NCBI GenBank assembly: GCA_013397455.1
Contig: VYZB01000079.1
Coordinates: 1,267,200-1,331,199 of the forward strand
Length of the DNA: 64,000 nt
Reading direction: 5' to 3'
Origin: Crotophaga sulcirostris
Taxonomy: Eukaryota > Chordata > Aves > Cuculiformes > Crotophagidae
Below, in pieces: positions 37,601 to 47,201 of this stretch (positions are counted from its first letter, which is position 1; every line of letters starts with the position of its first letter). The notes below the pieces were generated by a model. It was not told the origin of the DNA. It was given only the letters and a program-made list of their open reading frames with translations, and did not search any database. The translations under genes were made by a program, and so were the position numbers.

Positions 37601-37621
37601 GACATGAACCTGGGGAACTGA
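13354..37621 (+). CDS. SLC41A3: SLC41A3, solute carrier family 41 member 3 (MgtE-like Mg2+ transporter), long isoform, ten coding exons
   Basis: Predicted multi-pass membrane protein of the SLC41 family, eukaryotic relatives of bacterial MgtE Mg2+ channels; SLC41 members move Mg2+ across membranes, probably coupled to Na+. Joining 13354-13644, 24275-24382, 25189-25260, 26052-26196, 28482-28628, 31235-31379, 32084-32163, 33944-34078, 34871-35019 and 37436-37621 gives 1458 nt, 485 residues plus TGA, with every junction GT-AG and in phase. Two MgtE repeats are visible. The first has [17 protein letters not shown] (117-133) and NPDN...SLGD (222-236). The second has [10 protein letters not shown] (330-339) and DPDN...ALGD (445-460). 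SLC41A3 is preferred over SLC41A1/A2 by the start (M-x-G-x-E-x-RQR, as I recall in human SLC41A3), by VELxxxxxLCASSV in exon 4 and by WPNPC in exon 8. The human protein is about 507 residues. All exons look intact. Confidence 0.95.
14998..15056 (+). mobile_element. CR1 LINE 3'-end fragment
   Basis: A short piece of a CR1 3' end: GGTTGGACTCGATGATCTC, then TCTTTTCCAACCAGATGATT, then a duplicated ATTCTATG tail at 15041-15056. The ATTCTATG tail marks a different subfamily from the 8.5, 26.5 and 39.1 kb copies. Only about 60 nt survive. Confidence 0.85.
17041..17105 (-). repeat. tRNA-derived SINE-like fragment, copy B
   Basis: On the minus strand it has AGCTTTTTCAC, then about 14 nt, then the B box GGTTCAAATCTAGCC. 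Order and spacing match copy A at 8.23 kb (AGCTTTTCAC, then GGTTCAAATCTGGCC). The A-box region is degraded. It lies in SLC41A3 intron 1, antisense to the gene. Confidence 0.33.
18495..18689 (+). CDS. SLC41A3: SLC41A3 exon 1b (alternative first coding exon, short isoform)
   Basis: An open frame from the ATG at 18495 (context GACCATGG, A at -3 and G at +4) to a donor GTAGGT at 18690 encodes 65 residues ending in phase 0, exactly like exon 1a. Residues 39-65 ([20 protein letters not shown] and onward to MDVVQ) are clearly homologous to the helix-1 part of exon 1a, so the two exons arose by duplication. The first 38 residues (starting [10 protein letters not shown], with [14 protein letters not shown]) are unrelated to exon 1a. 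They resemble an N-terminus I remember for a human SLC41A3 isoform. Joined to exon 2 it predicts 453 residues. No acceptor lies just before the ATG, so this is probably a true first exon with its own promoter. Confidence 0.85.
21421..21439 (+). repeat. (CTG)6 microsatellite
   Basis: Six CTG units in SLC41A3 intron 1, followed directly by CCATGGG. Short and probably neutral. Confidence 0.9.
24275..24382 (+). CDS. SLC41A3: SLC41A3 exon 2
   Basis: Acceptor TTGTTTTCTTCCAG, donor GTGAGT, 108 nt, phase 0 to phase 0, 36 residues. It starts HWDVF, the usual continuation after helix 1 in this family, and ends with [17 protein letters not shown], the first-repeat signature of SLC41 proteins. It is shared by both isoforms, so every transcript from exon 1a or 1b enters the common body here. 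Confidence 0.96.
25189..25260 (+). CDS. SLC41A3: SLC41A3 exon 3
   Basis: Acceptor GCTCCTAG, donor GTGAGT, 72 nt, phase 0 to phase 0, 24 residues. It encodes ANTGQMDD...NLALIQ, the loop between helices that is conserved in SLC41A3. The preceding intron is 806 nt and the following one 791 nt; neither shows a further exon. Confidence 0.95.
26052..26196 (+). CDS. SLC41A3: SLC41A3 exon 4
   Basis: Acceptor CCCCCAG, donor GTGAGT, 145 nt, enters in phase 0 and leaves in phase 1. It encodes [18 protein letters not shown] (a membrane helix), a short loop with SVELSQAA, then [16 protein letters not shown] (the next helix). Confidence 0.96.
26197..28481 (+). other. SLC41A3: SLC41A3 intron 4 (2.3 kb)
   Basis: Holds a sense-strand CR1 fragment at 26.5 kb. 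Several open frames of 60-130 codons on both strands have no family resemblance and are not called. Confidence 0.85.
26513..26705 (+). mobile_element. CR1 LINE 3' fragment, plus strand
   Basis: About 190 nt of the same CR1 subfamily as at 8.5 and 39.1 kb. On the plus strand it reads GTGATTGGCCATTGGAATGC, then GGTTGGACTTGATGATCTC, then a tail of ACTGTGATACTGT. It lies in the sense direction in SLC41A3 intron 4. The octamer CTGTATGT occurs at both edges (26501-26508 and 26699-26706); the right copy overlaps the CR1 tail, so it may be chance. Confidence 0.93.
28482..28628 (+). CDS. SLC41A3: SLC41A3 exon 5
   Basis: Acceptor GTGTCTTCTCTAG, donor GTACAG, 147 nt, phase 1 to phase 1. It encodes [15 protein letters not shown] (helix) followed by [20 protein letters not shown], the most conserved motif of the family. 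The equivalent acidic region in MgtE helps line the Mg2+ pathway. It ends LFKYI, just before the mid-protein loop. The intron after it is 2606 nt, with nothing recognisable. Confidence 0.96.
31235..31379 (+). CDS. SLC41A3: SLC41A3 exon 6
   Basis: Acceptor TTTTCCTTTCCAG, donor GTAAAC, 145 nt, enters in phase 1 and leaves in phase 2. It encodes DIKYLSPL, a helix ([19 protein letters not shown]) and the start of the next helix ([12 protein letters not shown]). The linker length matches human SLC41A3. The following intron is 704 nt. Confidence 0.95.
32084..32163 (+). CDS. SLC41A3: SLC41A3 exon 7
   Basis: Acceptor CCTTTTTTCACAG, donor GTAAGT, 80 nt, enters in phase 2 and leaves in phase 1. It encodes [10 protein letters not shown]...[10 protein letters not shown], leading into the second MgtE repeat. 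The following intron is 1780 nt and carries an AT-rich stretch near 32.55-32.67 kb. Confidence 0.95.
33944..34078 (+). CDS. SLC41A3: SLC41A3 exon 8
   Basis: Acceptor TTGTCCTCATAG, donor GTAGAC, 135 nt, phase 1 to phase 1. It encodes [19 protein letters not shown], the second-repeat counterpart of the exon 2 motif, then a loop with PGVLPY and [12 protein letters not shown]. The WPNPC segment is as I recall it in human SLC41A3. The following intron is 792 nt. Confidence 0.96.
34871..35019 (+). CDS. SLC41A3: SLC41A3 exon 9
   Basis: Acceptor GTCCTCTGCAG, donor GTAAAC, 149 nt, enters in phase 1 and leaves in phase 0. It encodes [20 protein letters not shown] (helix) and [17 protein letters not shown] (helix). 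Confidence 0.96.
35020..37435 (+). other. SLC41A3: SLC41A3 intron 9 (2.4 kb)
   Basis: The last intron. It contains an old CR1/L3-like fragment at 36.17-36.40 kb. No further exon seen. Confidence 0.85.
36165..36480 (+). mobile_element. Ancient CR1/L3-like LINE fragment
   Basis: A decayed piece of LINE reverse-transcriptase C-terminal sequence on the plus strand. The frame at 36169-36399 reads [12 protein letters not shown], then [15 protein letters not shown], then [20 protein letters not shown]. This follows the CR1 order of [14 protein letters not shown], then a middle block, then [17 protein letters not shown]. Divergence from the young CR1 copies here is high, so it is an old insertion. 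The 3' boundary is uncertain. Confidence 0.55.
37436..37621 (+). CDS. SLC41A3: SLC41A3 exon 10 (last coding exon)
   Basis: Acceptor CTTCTCTCTTCTCAG, 186 nt to the TGA at 37619-37621. It encodes [16 protein letters not shown], then [19 protein letters not shown] (the second-repeat counterpart of the exon 5 motif), a last helix ([14 protein letters not shown]) and the short tail ADMNLGN. Confidence 0.96.
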   Translation: MGILLYVADLIVRLMWRKALDPDNFSIPYLTALGDLLGTGFLAICFRLVWLVHGADMNLGN

Positions 37622-38375
37622 GACACCACAGGCTGCTCCGCATCACTCGTGCGACACGGTGCTTTCCTCCGGGACAACAGGGTACTTGGCAATGAGCGCT
37701 GGGTCACCTGGCTGGATTGGGGCTTCCCTGCCATCCCCAACACCCCGTGTCTCCTCCCCATCGTGCCTTACAGCTGGGCTTGTCTGCCCTGAGGAATCAG
37801 CACCCACAAACTTGCGCCCTTGCAAGTGAGCAGGCTGGTTTTAAGCAGTGCCCGCTGCTCAAGCCTGCGCCCAGCGAACAAGGCATTAAGGGGCAGTTGG
37901 GCCATGGGTAATGAATGGGTATTTTGATCTGTTTCCGTCCCTAGCACCGACACAGCCTGGGATGCTGCTCCAAAGCCTGACGAGGTCGCTGCATCTGATC
38001 CTGCAAGTGGATGTTGCAACCTCTCCATCAGGCTCTGACTTCCCATCAAGGGAAATTCGTTATTCGCCTCCCTTTTCTCTCCCGTCACATCCCTGGAGGA
38101 GGAGAGCAATTAGGTCTTTAAACTTGCCTCCTCTCCATCTCTCAGATGCTCAGGTTCTGATGCAGTGAGCTCATTGCTGGCGTGCACCCAGTGGGAGGTT
38201 ATCTAGGGATGCCACCTACCTGCCCTGGCAGCGTCACTGTTGTCTGACCGACAAGCTGGATTGATTGCATTTTGGGGGTAGGAAGGTTTATTTTTACGGT
38301 TTATGAAACGTCCAGTAGTTAAAATGTTTATAGAGACACACACACACAAATAAAGTGGTTTAAAAAAAAGTAATG
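37622..38375 (+). other. SLC41A3: SLC41A3 3'UTR
   Basis: About 750 nt from the stop codon to just past the only well-placed AATAAA. It contains a short AC run just before the signal. The end is inferred, not observed. Confidence 0.65.
38349..38354 (+). terminator. SLC41A3: Poly(A) signal AATAAA of SLC41A3
   Basis: Canonical AATAAA 728 nt after the stop, followed within 30 nt by GT-rich sequence (AATGTTGGGG). First AATAAA after the coding region. Confidence 0.75.
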
Positions 38376-39098
38376 TTGGGGATTCGGGAGTTGTTTTTAC
38401 TTGCCATGGCTCTACCTGTTTCTAGTTCAAACTTGTCAGGTAGAACTTTTTGCTTGCTTCTTTCTCATCCTTTCAGGGCTGGACAATGTAATTTTAATAG
38501 CGCTTCAGGAAAATCCTAACCCAGAGCAGCCTTTTGCAGCCCACATGTTTCAAGTTAGAATTAAAGCCATTCCATCTCCCACAGTTGCCATCCACTCATT
38601 AACAAATGCTCTGTGATGAGTCTAGAATCTGCGTATGTGCATAAGGACCGTGTTGGGCTGGAATTTGGCACGAGGATTTGGCAAATGACTCCTTAGGTCC
38701 TTGCTCCAGGGTGGCTGTCTTATCCTACCAGGAATATGTCCGGGAGGCTTGTGGGGCTGAAAGCAGCTAATTCTCAGTGAAATTGAAGCAGCAGTAGGAT
38801 CCTTCACATAATAAGATGCCCAAGAGTCAGGAGCTAAGGATATGGATCGGACCTTTGAAAAATGCCACTAGGCTTCGACTTTGTTAATCATCTGCCTTTT
38901 TTACGTGTTGGAGAAGGGAAAGGGGGAGGTCAAGTCCCCAGCCTGCTGGCAGACAGATGCCTTGTTCAAGGACCTGCCAGCTCTTAAACACATTTGAGCT
39001 GTGTTGGGTGCCTGCTGGCCTTGGGTGTTTCTTTGCTCCTGGTGCTGCTCCAGTCCCCCAGAAGTGCTGCAAAGCTGAGGCCCCTGCACAAGATCAAC

Positions 39099-39445
39099 AT
39101 CACAGTATCACAGTATCACAAGGTTGGAAAGGACCTCTGAGATCATCAAGTCCAACCTATAAGCCAACACTAACACCATCCCATCACCTAAACCATGGCA
39201 CTCAGTGCCTCATCCAATCTCCCCTTAAACACCTCCAGGGTCGGCGACTCCACCACCTCCCTGGGCAGCGCATTCCAGTGGCCAATCACCCTTTCAGTGA
39301 AGAACTTCTTCCTAACATCAAGTCTAAACCTCCCCTGACGAAGCTTAAGTCCGTGCCCTCTAGTTCTGTCACTGGTCACCTGTGAGAAGAGACCAACACC
39401 CGCTTGACTACAACCTCCTTTTAGGTAGTTGTAGAGAGCAATAAC
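39099..39445 (-). mobile_element. CR1 LINE 3' fragment, minus strand
   Basis: About 350 nt of the TACTGTGA-tailed CR1 subfamily, nearly identical by eye to the 8.5 kb copy. On the minus strand it begins in [20 protein letters not shown] of the reverse-transcriptase tail, keeps that frame open to ALSAMV, and ends with a TACTGTGA-type repeat near 39099-39120. It lies about 0.75 kb after the SLC41A3 poly(A) signal, antisense to that gene. Confidence 0.94.
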
Positions 39446-39639
39446 ATGTGCCTGAAGGTCCATAAATGCAAAATCTGTTATGCATGGGGAAAAGCACTCC
39501 CTGAAAAAATATAAACTGTTGCTTTCCCCCTTTCCAAGCCTCCTCTTCCTTTTTTTTTTTCTTTTTTTTAATGTTATGATGGATAAATTCCCCCACGCTG
39601 GCTGAGCTGGAGGGTATACACACACCAGCTTCACAGTGG

Positions 39640-39775
39640 GGGAGAACTGAGCATTCGAGGCACACGCTCTCCCCCGTCTTGGGCCTCGCTGCTTTATCTC
39701 TCGCTGCAGCCTGCGTGCTGTCAGCTCTGCTTGGCTGCGCCGCTGCCGACCCCGAGCACCCACGTGTGATAATTG
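39640..39775. promoter_or_regulatory. CpG cluster, possible regulatory element
   Basis: About eleven CpGs in 130 bp (CTCGCTGC, CGCCGCTGCCGACCCCGAG and others) in a CpG-poor neighbourhood, ending with the E-box CACGTG at 39761-39766. No gene start can be tied to it. Confidence 0.25.
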
Positions 39776-42303
39776 CAGCAGCAGCAGCTGTGGGGGCTTG
39801 TGGGGAAAGCAAAGCCAGCGTCTGATTGCCGGTCCCAGTTTGAGGGGGCTGCGCTAGGAGATATGTACGTATCTGTTTTAATAATTTGAGCTTAGCATTT
39901 TATTTTGTAAACCTTTATTAGCTCCAGTTTGGCACTGGCTTGAGCAGTCCTGGAAAATAACTCCTCCTGCCTCAACACCGTCTTTTCTCCTCCTCGCTGC
40001 GTGTCCCCACTGCCTTGGAGAGGCCTTAGTGGTTTGCTGCTGACATAAATCAGGTAAGTCTAGTCCTAAAGCAAGGCTGGTCCTAAAGCCAAGCTGCTGA
40101 GGACAACACAGCCCTCTGCAGTGTCCTAGGCATGTGGAACTCTATTAAAAGCACAGATTTGCCCCTGCTCCTCTCCAGTCTCTCAAAAGCCCCAGACTGG
40201 AGCCCATGGCTGGTGCAGACTACAAGGCACCCCAGTCCCTCTCCTCCAGCGTGAATTCCCAGTGCCCAACAGCCAGCTGCTCCTGTGCCACATGACTGCA
40301 ACAAAGCCCTGGCACTGGTGCGTCCCCCTTCATCAGGGGATTTCTGGGCAGAGCTTGGCTTGTTCTGGTTGTCACTGTTGACAGAGGACATGGATGGGAA
40401 CACGTAATGGATGCCATCTGTGTCCTACTTGTGGGACCCAGCTGGGCCAGGGTCACCTATGCCGCACCTCGCCCAGGCTGGAGGTTTCCCCCTTGCAGGA
40501 GGTGCTGGGGCTACGACATGTTGTGGGGAGATTACAAAGGGCACAGCAAGATGTGCTGTTCTCCAGGGTACACCTTGGTGGGCAGCCAAGCATCAGCCTC
40601 GTGCCCGTACACTTAGTGCAGGGAACGCGCTTAAGGCTGAAATTGCTTCCAGCCTCAAGAGAAATGATATAACAAAAGGAAATGGTTTCAATAAAAGGGG
40701 GATTTTTTTTTTCCTTTTCTTTTTTTAAGGGCAGCGAAAGGCTAGCTATTTGGCTGCTCAGGCTGTTTACTCTCTCCTCCTTTCTTTCCCTGTGCAAATG
40801 AGAAAAGGGACTTTGCTTACAAAGGTTATATGTAGCCCTGGAGCATGGCTTGGATCAGCATTCCATCTCCATCTGAACCTGCTCCTCCAAGAAAGTGCCC
40901 ACAGCCCTTCCAGGGAGCGGGTAGCGCTGCTCCCTCCCCTTGGCACCAGCTGCCTCGGTGGCATCAGCCGTTGTCCCCCTGCCCTCCCTTTAAAAGCAGA
41001 GATTTGGTGCTGAATTGCTTGCAGGATCCTCAGCTTGTAAGAGCTTTCAGTACATCACGTCAGGCCCTGATGGTGCCGTGTTGAAGTAATTTTGTTGGGG
41101 AGGTGATTTGGGGAAGGGGCTTCTTTTCCCCCTTTTCCTTCAAAATGTTCTCATGGCTTTCAGAGCAAACCTGTGTGGGCATTTCATAGTGATTTCTGTC
41201 TTTAATCTAACCCACCAGGAAAGTCTGTCACTACTGTGCCCAGCTTTTCACTGGGTTGTAGCCACCCCACCCCAGTCACCAGCTCCTCTGTTTGAGCTGA
41301 CAGTGACTTTTATTCGTATTTATTTCCCACAACTCCAAGATAAGCAACTTCCTTAAAAAGGAGGAGGTAGCAGAAGAGAGCTCCTTTCTTGCTGCTCTTT
41401 AGTTCTTGGCTGCCGACCTACCAATTGCTCAGCACTTGACCTGGACCAAGAAACCCATCAAATGTTACAAGATCCCAGTCAAAGGCTTACCTTGTTCTAG
41501 GGGGAAGCAGAGCAAATATGAAGCATCCACAGAAGGAGGAGACTGGCTGGTTTTGAATAAAGCAGAAACAAATAATAAAAAAAACCTGCTTTGGCCTGGA
41601 TCCTCCAAGCCCTGTGCCAGCTGATCCAGGCTGTAGTAGAAGGCAGTGAGAAAATGTAAAATGTATTTTTTTTTGTAATCTTCTTTGATTTCCTTCACAC
41701 TGTATTAGCAACAAGGCTTAGACTTGCTCTTGAGGTCAGCCCCTAGTCGTCTCCAAATAAACTAAATCTCAGGTTCACGTCAGTGCTGTGGGATGGGGTC
41801 AAGAAAGGGCATGGGAGGTTGGGAGGGGGTGGGTGCTTGTCCTGCACCATCACAAGGCATGTTGGGTGCTGGGGTGGCTGCTGGGACCTCGGGGAGATCC
41901 CAGCCACATTGGGGAGGAAGGGCAGTCAGAGGCTCCCTCATTCCAGATAGGAGAAGGGTTTCTCTTTGCAAGCGAAGAAGGGGCTGTCAAAACATTTCTT
42001 TTCCTCCCCACGCAGCTTCCACCCACTGCCTCTGTCCTAATACAGTATTTTTCCAGAAACTCTACTTTCTGTGAGATGCAACATTCTTAGCAGAGACAAG
42101 TGAGGTGCCAACCAGCAAACACAAGCAAGTCTGAAAAGCCTCCTTCATGCACAACACCGCTTCCAAGGCACACTTGAAGACACATACTTTTTTTTTTTTC
42201 CTTCAATGAAAGTATATTTAATCCTCCAGCTGGTAAACAACCCAATCTCTGGTGCACAGCAAGCTCTGGAAGGAAACCTTCCTATCACTAAAGCTCAGTT
42301 TTG

Positions 42304-42392
42304 CTCTACTGGAAGGAGAAACTCAACAGCTTCACATGGGCCACCAGGGATGGGTCTGGTGGCTCCACAGCATGAAATACCCACAGCACAGG
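42304..42392 (+). repeat. Local 88-bp duplicate, copy 1
   Basis: Matches 43821-43908 at about 80 percent by eye, with one 2-nt indel. The shared core ends in ATGAAATACCCACAGCACAG. This copy has no splice acceptor before the shared part. The repeat family is not recognised. Confidence 0.7.
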
Positions 42393-42565
42393 CACACCAC
42401 GCTCCGAAGGCTGGAGCAAGCAAATCTGTTAGTGGCACTTGAAGGAAGGGGCCAGTTTGCCATTAGGCTGCTAAGCCAGACTGGCCTGTGGCAAAACTCA
42501 GCACTGCAGGAAGGGAAGATGCTGCCTCTTGAATGCGGATGTGTGCATGTTTTTATATAAATATA

Positions 42566-42647
42566 NNNNNNNNNNNNNNNNNNNNNNNNNNNNNNNNNNN
42601 NNNNNNNNNNNNNNNNNNNNNNNNNNNNNNNNNNNNNNNNNNNNNNN
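42566..42647. other. Assembly gap (82 N)
   Basis: A run of N inside an AT-rich, low-complexity stretch (ATATAAATATA on the left). Confidence 0.99.
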
Positions 42648-42654
42648 GCAGACC

Positions 42655-42895
42655 TACGTAAACCAAATTAAGTACTGCAATTATACACAAATATAATCTC
42701 TATTAAACAAATAATACATAAATATAATGAAATTTTTAATTGTTCTTGCAATATGTTTTATACACCTATATTACACATAAGGCATATTATTACCTATAAA
42801 TATTTAAATTACTTGCAATATATCTATTATACATGGTAATATCATTTACACTGTATATGTGTGCACATGAGCATACATGCACATATAAAAATGAG
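42655..42895. repeat. AT-rich low-complexity block
   Basis: Rich in ATA, TAT and TTATAC words (AATATAATG, TATTATACA, ATAAATATTTAAAT). No tandem unit is clear. It adjoins the gap. Confidence 0.7.
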
Positions 42896-43820
42896 ACTGG
42901 TCTTACTTGCTTTTTGCATCCTTGTTTCTCTGACAGCTCCATAGCAGCTCCCAAGCCTTGCACCGAACATAAGGGCCAATCCAACTCACTCGGAGCTGCT
43001 TTTCCCCAAGCCCTGGAATGTGAGAACAGGATGGGACCCCCATGGTACCAGCAGCATCCCAAGGGGCTGAAGGATACGGTCTGCAGCAAGGCCAAGGCTG
43101 GCTGCTTGCCCCCAAGCCCCTTGCTGAGCACACCCATGGTGAACTCACCCCATGGTGGCTGTGTGACACAGATGCTCTGCAAATCAGAAGTCTGAATGCT
43201 ACTTCATACAGCAATAGCCATGATTTGTTTCTTTAATTATTTATTTTTAATAGGCACTTTATGGGGGGAGGTTTAAATAGAGTTTGCAAGGTTATTCCTC
43301 CCGTGAGGCTGAGCCGTGTGCAATTGTCACATCTCACCTGGATTTTTCTGTTTGTCTTCAGGCTCCCATTGCTGAGCCAGGGTGACCTTGGCAGTGCTGG
43401 CTCTCCCTCAGCCACCCCACTCCTCTGGCCCCAACCCTTCGCTGCCAAAGTGGCACTGAGGACTCCAGCCTGTGCAGAGCGCGGTGCTGCCTGCCCAGCG
43501 AGGTGGCACGGCCTCATGGGCCCCAGCAGAGGAGCTGCTTGGCTATGGGGTAGGTGTCTAATTGCAGCCACACTCGCTTGGGTGCCTCTGCTTCTTTTGG
43601 CAGGATTATTTTCGGCAGCAGAAACATCCCAGTGCTCTCACCTTGCTGCTTCGGCCACCACCAGCATCCTTGGCTTTGCTGTGGGAGGTCCCCTCTTTGT
43701 CCCCAGCCAAGGGTGTGGGAGCTCAGTGCAGGGCCATGGGGTTAACAGCCACACTTACCTCTGGGTACCAGCCCTGCAGGGAAGGTTTATTACCCTGCAG
43801 AAATACCAAGTTGGGTTTTT

Positions 43821-43908
43821 TCTTCTACAGGAAGAAGAAATTCAGCTTCACGTGGGGTCCCAGGGATGGTGCCGGTGGCTCTATAGAATGAAATACCCAC
43901 AGCACAGG
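43821..43908 (+). repeat. Local 88-bp duplicate, copy 2, exon-like
   Basis: Diverged copy of 42304-42392. Here the shared block is preceded by a strong acceptor (TTTTTTCTTCTACAG, ending at 43830) and followed by a donor (CAG then GTGAAG at 43908), bounding 77 nt with an open frame (EEEIQLHVGSQGWCRWLYRM and on). It might be an exon of an unrecognised transcript or a repeat with chance splice signals. I do not call it a gene. Confidence 0.6.
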
Positions 43909-44942
43909 TGAAGTGCTGCCCTTCGGGCTGTCCCTTTGCTCTTCTGCCAGGTGACAGCAGCTGTGCTCATTCCTGGTGGGATAGTCAGTCCTGTCTTCAC
44001 CTTGTTGATCACAGGGCTGCTCAAGAAGAGTCTTCCACTTTTCATTAAACCTTGGCCAAAACGTGGTGCAGTAGAGGGTATGTGGCCCTGCAGGGCAGCT
44101 ACACTGAAGCCCCATTACCGCTACCAAGCAGGGCTGTGTTTTGGTCCCATTTGGGATCCCAGCAGTGCGTGCATGCCCGTCATCACCAGGGCAACATCTT
44201 CCTCTTGGAAACAATCCCCATGCACAGTGGGATGCTTGGGAAGGGCCAAGGGGATGAGACTCTGCTCCATCCTCCTGGGGGCACACCCCCAGGAATCTCC
44301 TTGCTTTTCAAGCCCTTGTTGCACATCAGATGCTACCACATTCCCAGTCTCAACTACAGGAGAAAACCAAATCCAATTACACTTTAGAGTTGGCCTAGAT
44401 TACCTTGGTATTTTCTCAACTGCCGAGAAAAAGGGATGCAGCGAAACAGCTAAAAAACTCAAAATCCAACTAGGAGCCCCTCAGAGAAATGGTTCCCTGC
44501 ACCAGCAGGAAATTCAAATGCCTGTAGTTGGGATCACCAGTCACACGGTGTCCTCATAACTCCGTTTTGCTCCAGCCCTGCTGCAGGATTCGATGCGAGC
44601 TGGGGAGGGGTCGGGCTGTGCCCACGACCCCACTGCTACTGGTGCTACTGGTGCTGCGCAGGCAAAGCCTTTCCAGACAAAGCTCCAGCTTGGGCTGAAG
44701 TTGGTTGCTTCAGACATACAAAGTGGCCATTTTCCATTTGCATGGACAGGTTTTTGGAAAGCATTATTTAGGCAAGGGGTAAAGCCAAGGATATGACCTA
44801 AATGGGTTGGATTGTGGCTGGTGGTTGGGTTGTTGTTTTTTTTTTTAGCCAAAGACCAAAGGAGAGTATTTCCAAAGTCCTACATGACCCAAAAGATGCT
44901 GTTACAGATCAAATCCCAGTAGGGTGCAGCCCTTAATTGCTT

Positions 44943-45180
44943 TAAACTGGAAGGGGGAAGATTTAGATTACACATTTGGTAGAAATTATTCACAATGAGG
45001 GTGCTGAGGCCCTGGCACAGGTTGCCCAGGGAAGCTGTGATGCCCCCTCCTTGCAGGTTTTCAAGGCCAAGTTAAATGGGGCTTTGAGCAGCCTGGGCTG
45101 GTGGGAGGTGTCCCTGCCCATGGCAGGGGGGTGGAACTGGATGGGCTTTAAGGTCCTTCCAACCCAAGCCACTCTATGGT
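44943..45180 (+). mobile_element. CR1 LINE 3' fragment, plus strand, older subfamily
   Basis: Shows the classic CR1 3' sequence: CACAATGAGGGTGCTGAGGC, GGCACAGGTTGCCCAGGGAA, GGAGGTGTCCCTGCCCATGG, GGTCCTTCCAACCCAAGC and a degraded CTCTATGG end. The wording differs from the TACTGTGA-tailed copies, so this is another subfamily. About 240 nt remain. Confidence 0.93.
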
Positions 45181-47195
45181 AGCAGACCATGGCTGAGGCA
45201 GGAGGGCTGCACTCACTCCATACTCGTGTGGCTTTGCTGTTGTTTGGGGCACTGGGTCAGGTCTGATGGGGATGCTGGGGGACAAGTGACCAATCAAATA
45301 GCCATGACAACCAGGACCACCTCTAAATTGCCACTGTCACTTGCAGGGAAGTTTAGAAACCAGCTGGCTGAAAAAAAAAAAAAGCCCAGTGCATGCTGTT
45401 CCCTCACCTTCACTCCAAAGAGAGCCCAAAAGAGGCTCCCAACCAGCCAGGTATTGCTTAAACTCACCCAGACAGCAACACCCAGAGAGTGTCTGTGTAT
45501 CTGTCCTTGCCAGTCACTGTGCCACCAGCTCTTAAAAGCCACCTGCAGGGAATAGTATTTAGGAAAAGGAACAAAAAAAAAAAGAAGAAATCCATCCAAA
45601 AACATGCATTCCTTTGTGACACTGAATCTGTTCCCAAATTATGATTCACGACCAAAAGCGCTGCAAGATCTTGTGGTGACTTGAACAATGATTTTTCCAA
45701 GCAGAGGCAGCGCTAAGCAGGGAACACGAGACTCCTGAGAAAGCAGGAGGAATGCACTCCAAGCCTGAACACTGCAGATGAAATTTGTTGCATCACATAA
45801 TCTGGTTTTGTGCTTTGAGCTAGACAGGGAGATGCTAAGATAGCGGGAGAAAGGCCACTTCCACCAGATCTCCAGCCCAGATTGTGAGAATCAGTCAGAC
45901 TGCCAGGATCACCAGTGATTTTTTTACTGTTCTTTTTCCATTGCTTTCCTAAACTCAGTTTCCAAAAAGAGCAACCAGGGAGGGAGTGTCAGCGCACAGG
46001 TACCGATCAGAGGCAGAGAGGAAAAAAGGTTAAGATGCAACAACCGAAAGTTGTTAGATGAAAACATTTTTTTTTTTTAAAGACTCTGAGAGCACTGGGG
46101 TTTTTATAAAACCTCCCATTGTATTGCACTAATAAGTAAGTGCTCACAGCCAAGCCAGCTGATGCACTCTATAGCAAATTCTATTACCGGTGCATTTATT
46201 TACAAAGGCAGCCACCAAGCCAAAGCCGAACAGAAAAGAGGAAAGGCTGAAATACAGTTTTAAAGAAATACAGCTCCTTGGGCTGGTTTTAATTTAAAAC
46301 CTTAGGACTGTGACACTTTCTTTTGTGTTTCACCCCCTCCTCCCAACTTCTTTTTCAAGGAATGAATTGTCTAAAGCCAGCCAGGCAAAGAGGAATTTTC
46401 CTCTAGGTGTCTCTGTCCCCATTTTTATTCTCAATTTTCTCTCATATACTCACACGTGGGCACTCAGACACACACACTCTGTTCTTCTCTGGCCTTCCCA
46501 GTCCAGCATCACCTTTTCCTTACCACAGCGATCTCCCACATCCCATCACAGTGCTCCCCGAAGCACATAAAAACTCAAACCTGCCGCAGCATCTTCCTCC
46601 ATCCCCTGGTGTGATACAGTCACCTCACGTGGGAGGCAGCAGCCGTGCCCAGGAGCAGCACTCAGTGGCAGGGATGAGAAGCCAGAGCTGCCAGCTGGGT
46701 CCTGCCAGCCCAGCAGGGCCATGGGCAGGACACTGTTGATGATGTGATTTCATCCGAGGAGACACCTGCACCTGTGCCACACATACAGCTTCGCAAAACA
46801 GTTATCACCTGCTCATAAAAAAAAAAAAAGGTGTGGGCCCTGGATTTATTGAATTTGACCACAAATCCAGAGACACGTGCACACACAGGCACTGAGGGCT
46901 CTGCTATTGTAGTTCAGGAGAAAGCACGGTGTCTCTGTCAGCCCATGCAAACCTGCTCCTGTCTCTCTGTGGAGTATTTTGCATCCCAACCAAGACCACG
47001 TGGAAAGAGAGGAACAAAAAAGCCTCCCGGGCTTTGTCATGGAGAAATGCATGGTCACACTAAAACACCACTGCCCTGCCCTGCCCAGCAATGGGGGACA
47101 GTGCAGGAAGCTGGAGGAGGACAGAGGAGAACAAGGCAAAAAGAAAAAGTGAGAGCAATTTTAAACAAAAGGAAAAAGTTACATTAAATTATTGC

Positions 47196-47201
47196 TTTAT
47201 T
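47196..47201 (-). terminator. CHST13: Possible poly(A) signal of CHST13
   Basis: AATAAA on the minus strand (TTTATT on plus), 455 nt after the CHST13 stop codon. Another AATAAA lies at 46845-46850, so the true 3' end is uncertain. Confidence 0.5.

Larger units (their letters stand above)
38376..47195. other. Intergenic region between converging SLC41A3 and CHST13
   Basis: About 8.8 kb. It holds two CR1 copies, a CpG cluster, two diverged 88-bp duplicates, an AT-rich block and a gap. Open frames up to 216 codons occur, but none resembles a protein family I know, and the largest relies on repeated sequence. Confidence 0.6.

Noticed and set aside
43261..43911. 216-codon open frame on the plus strand
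   Set aside because: No family resemblance, GC-rich chance frame, and its end lies in the duplicated 88-bp repeat. I report the repeat instead.
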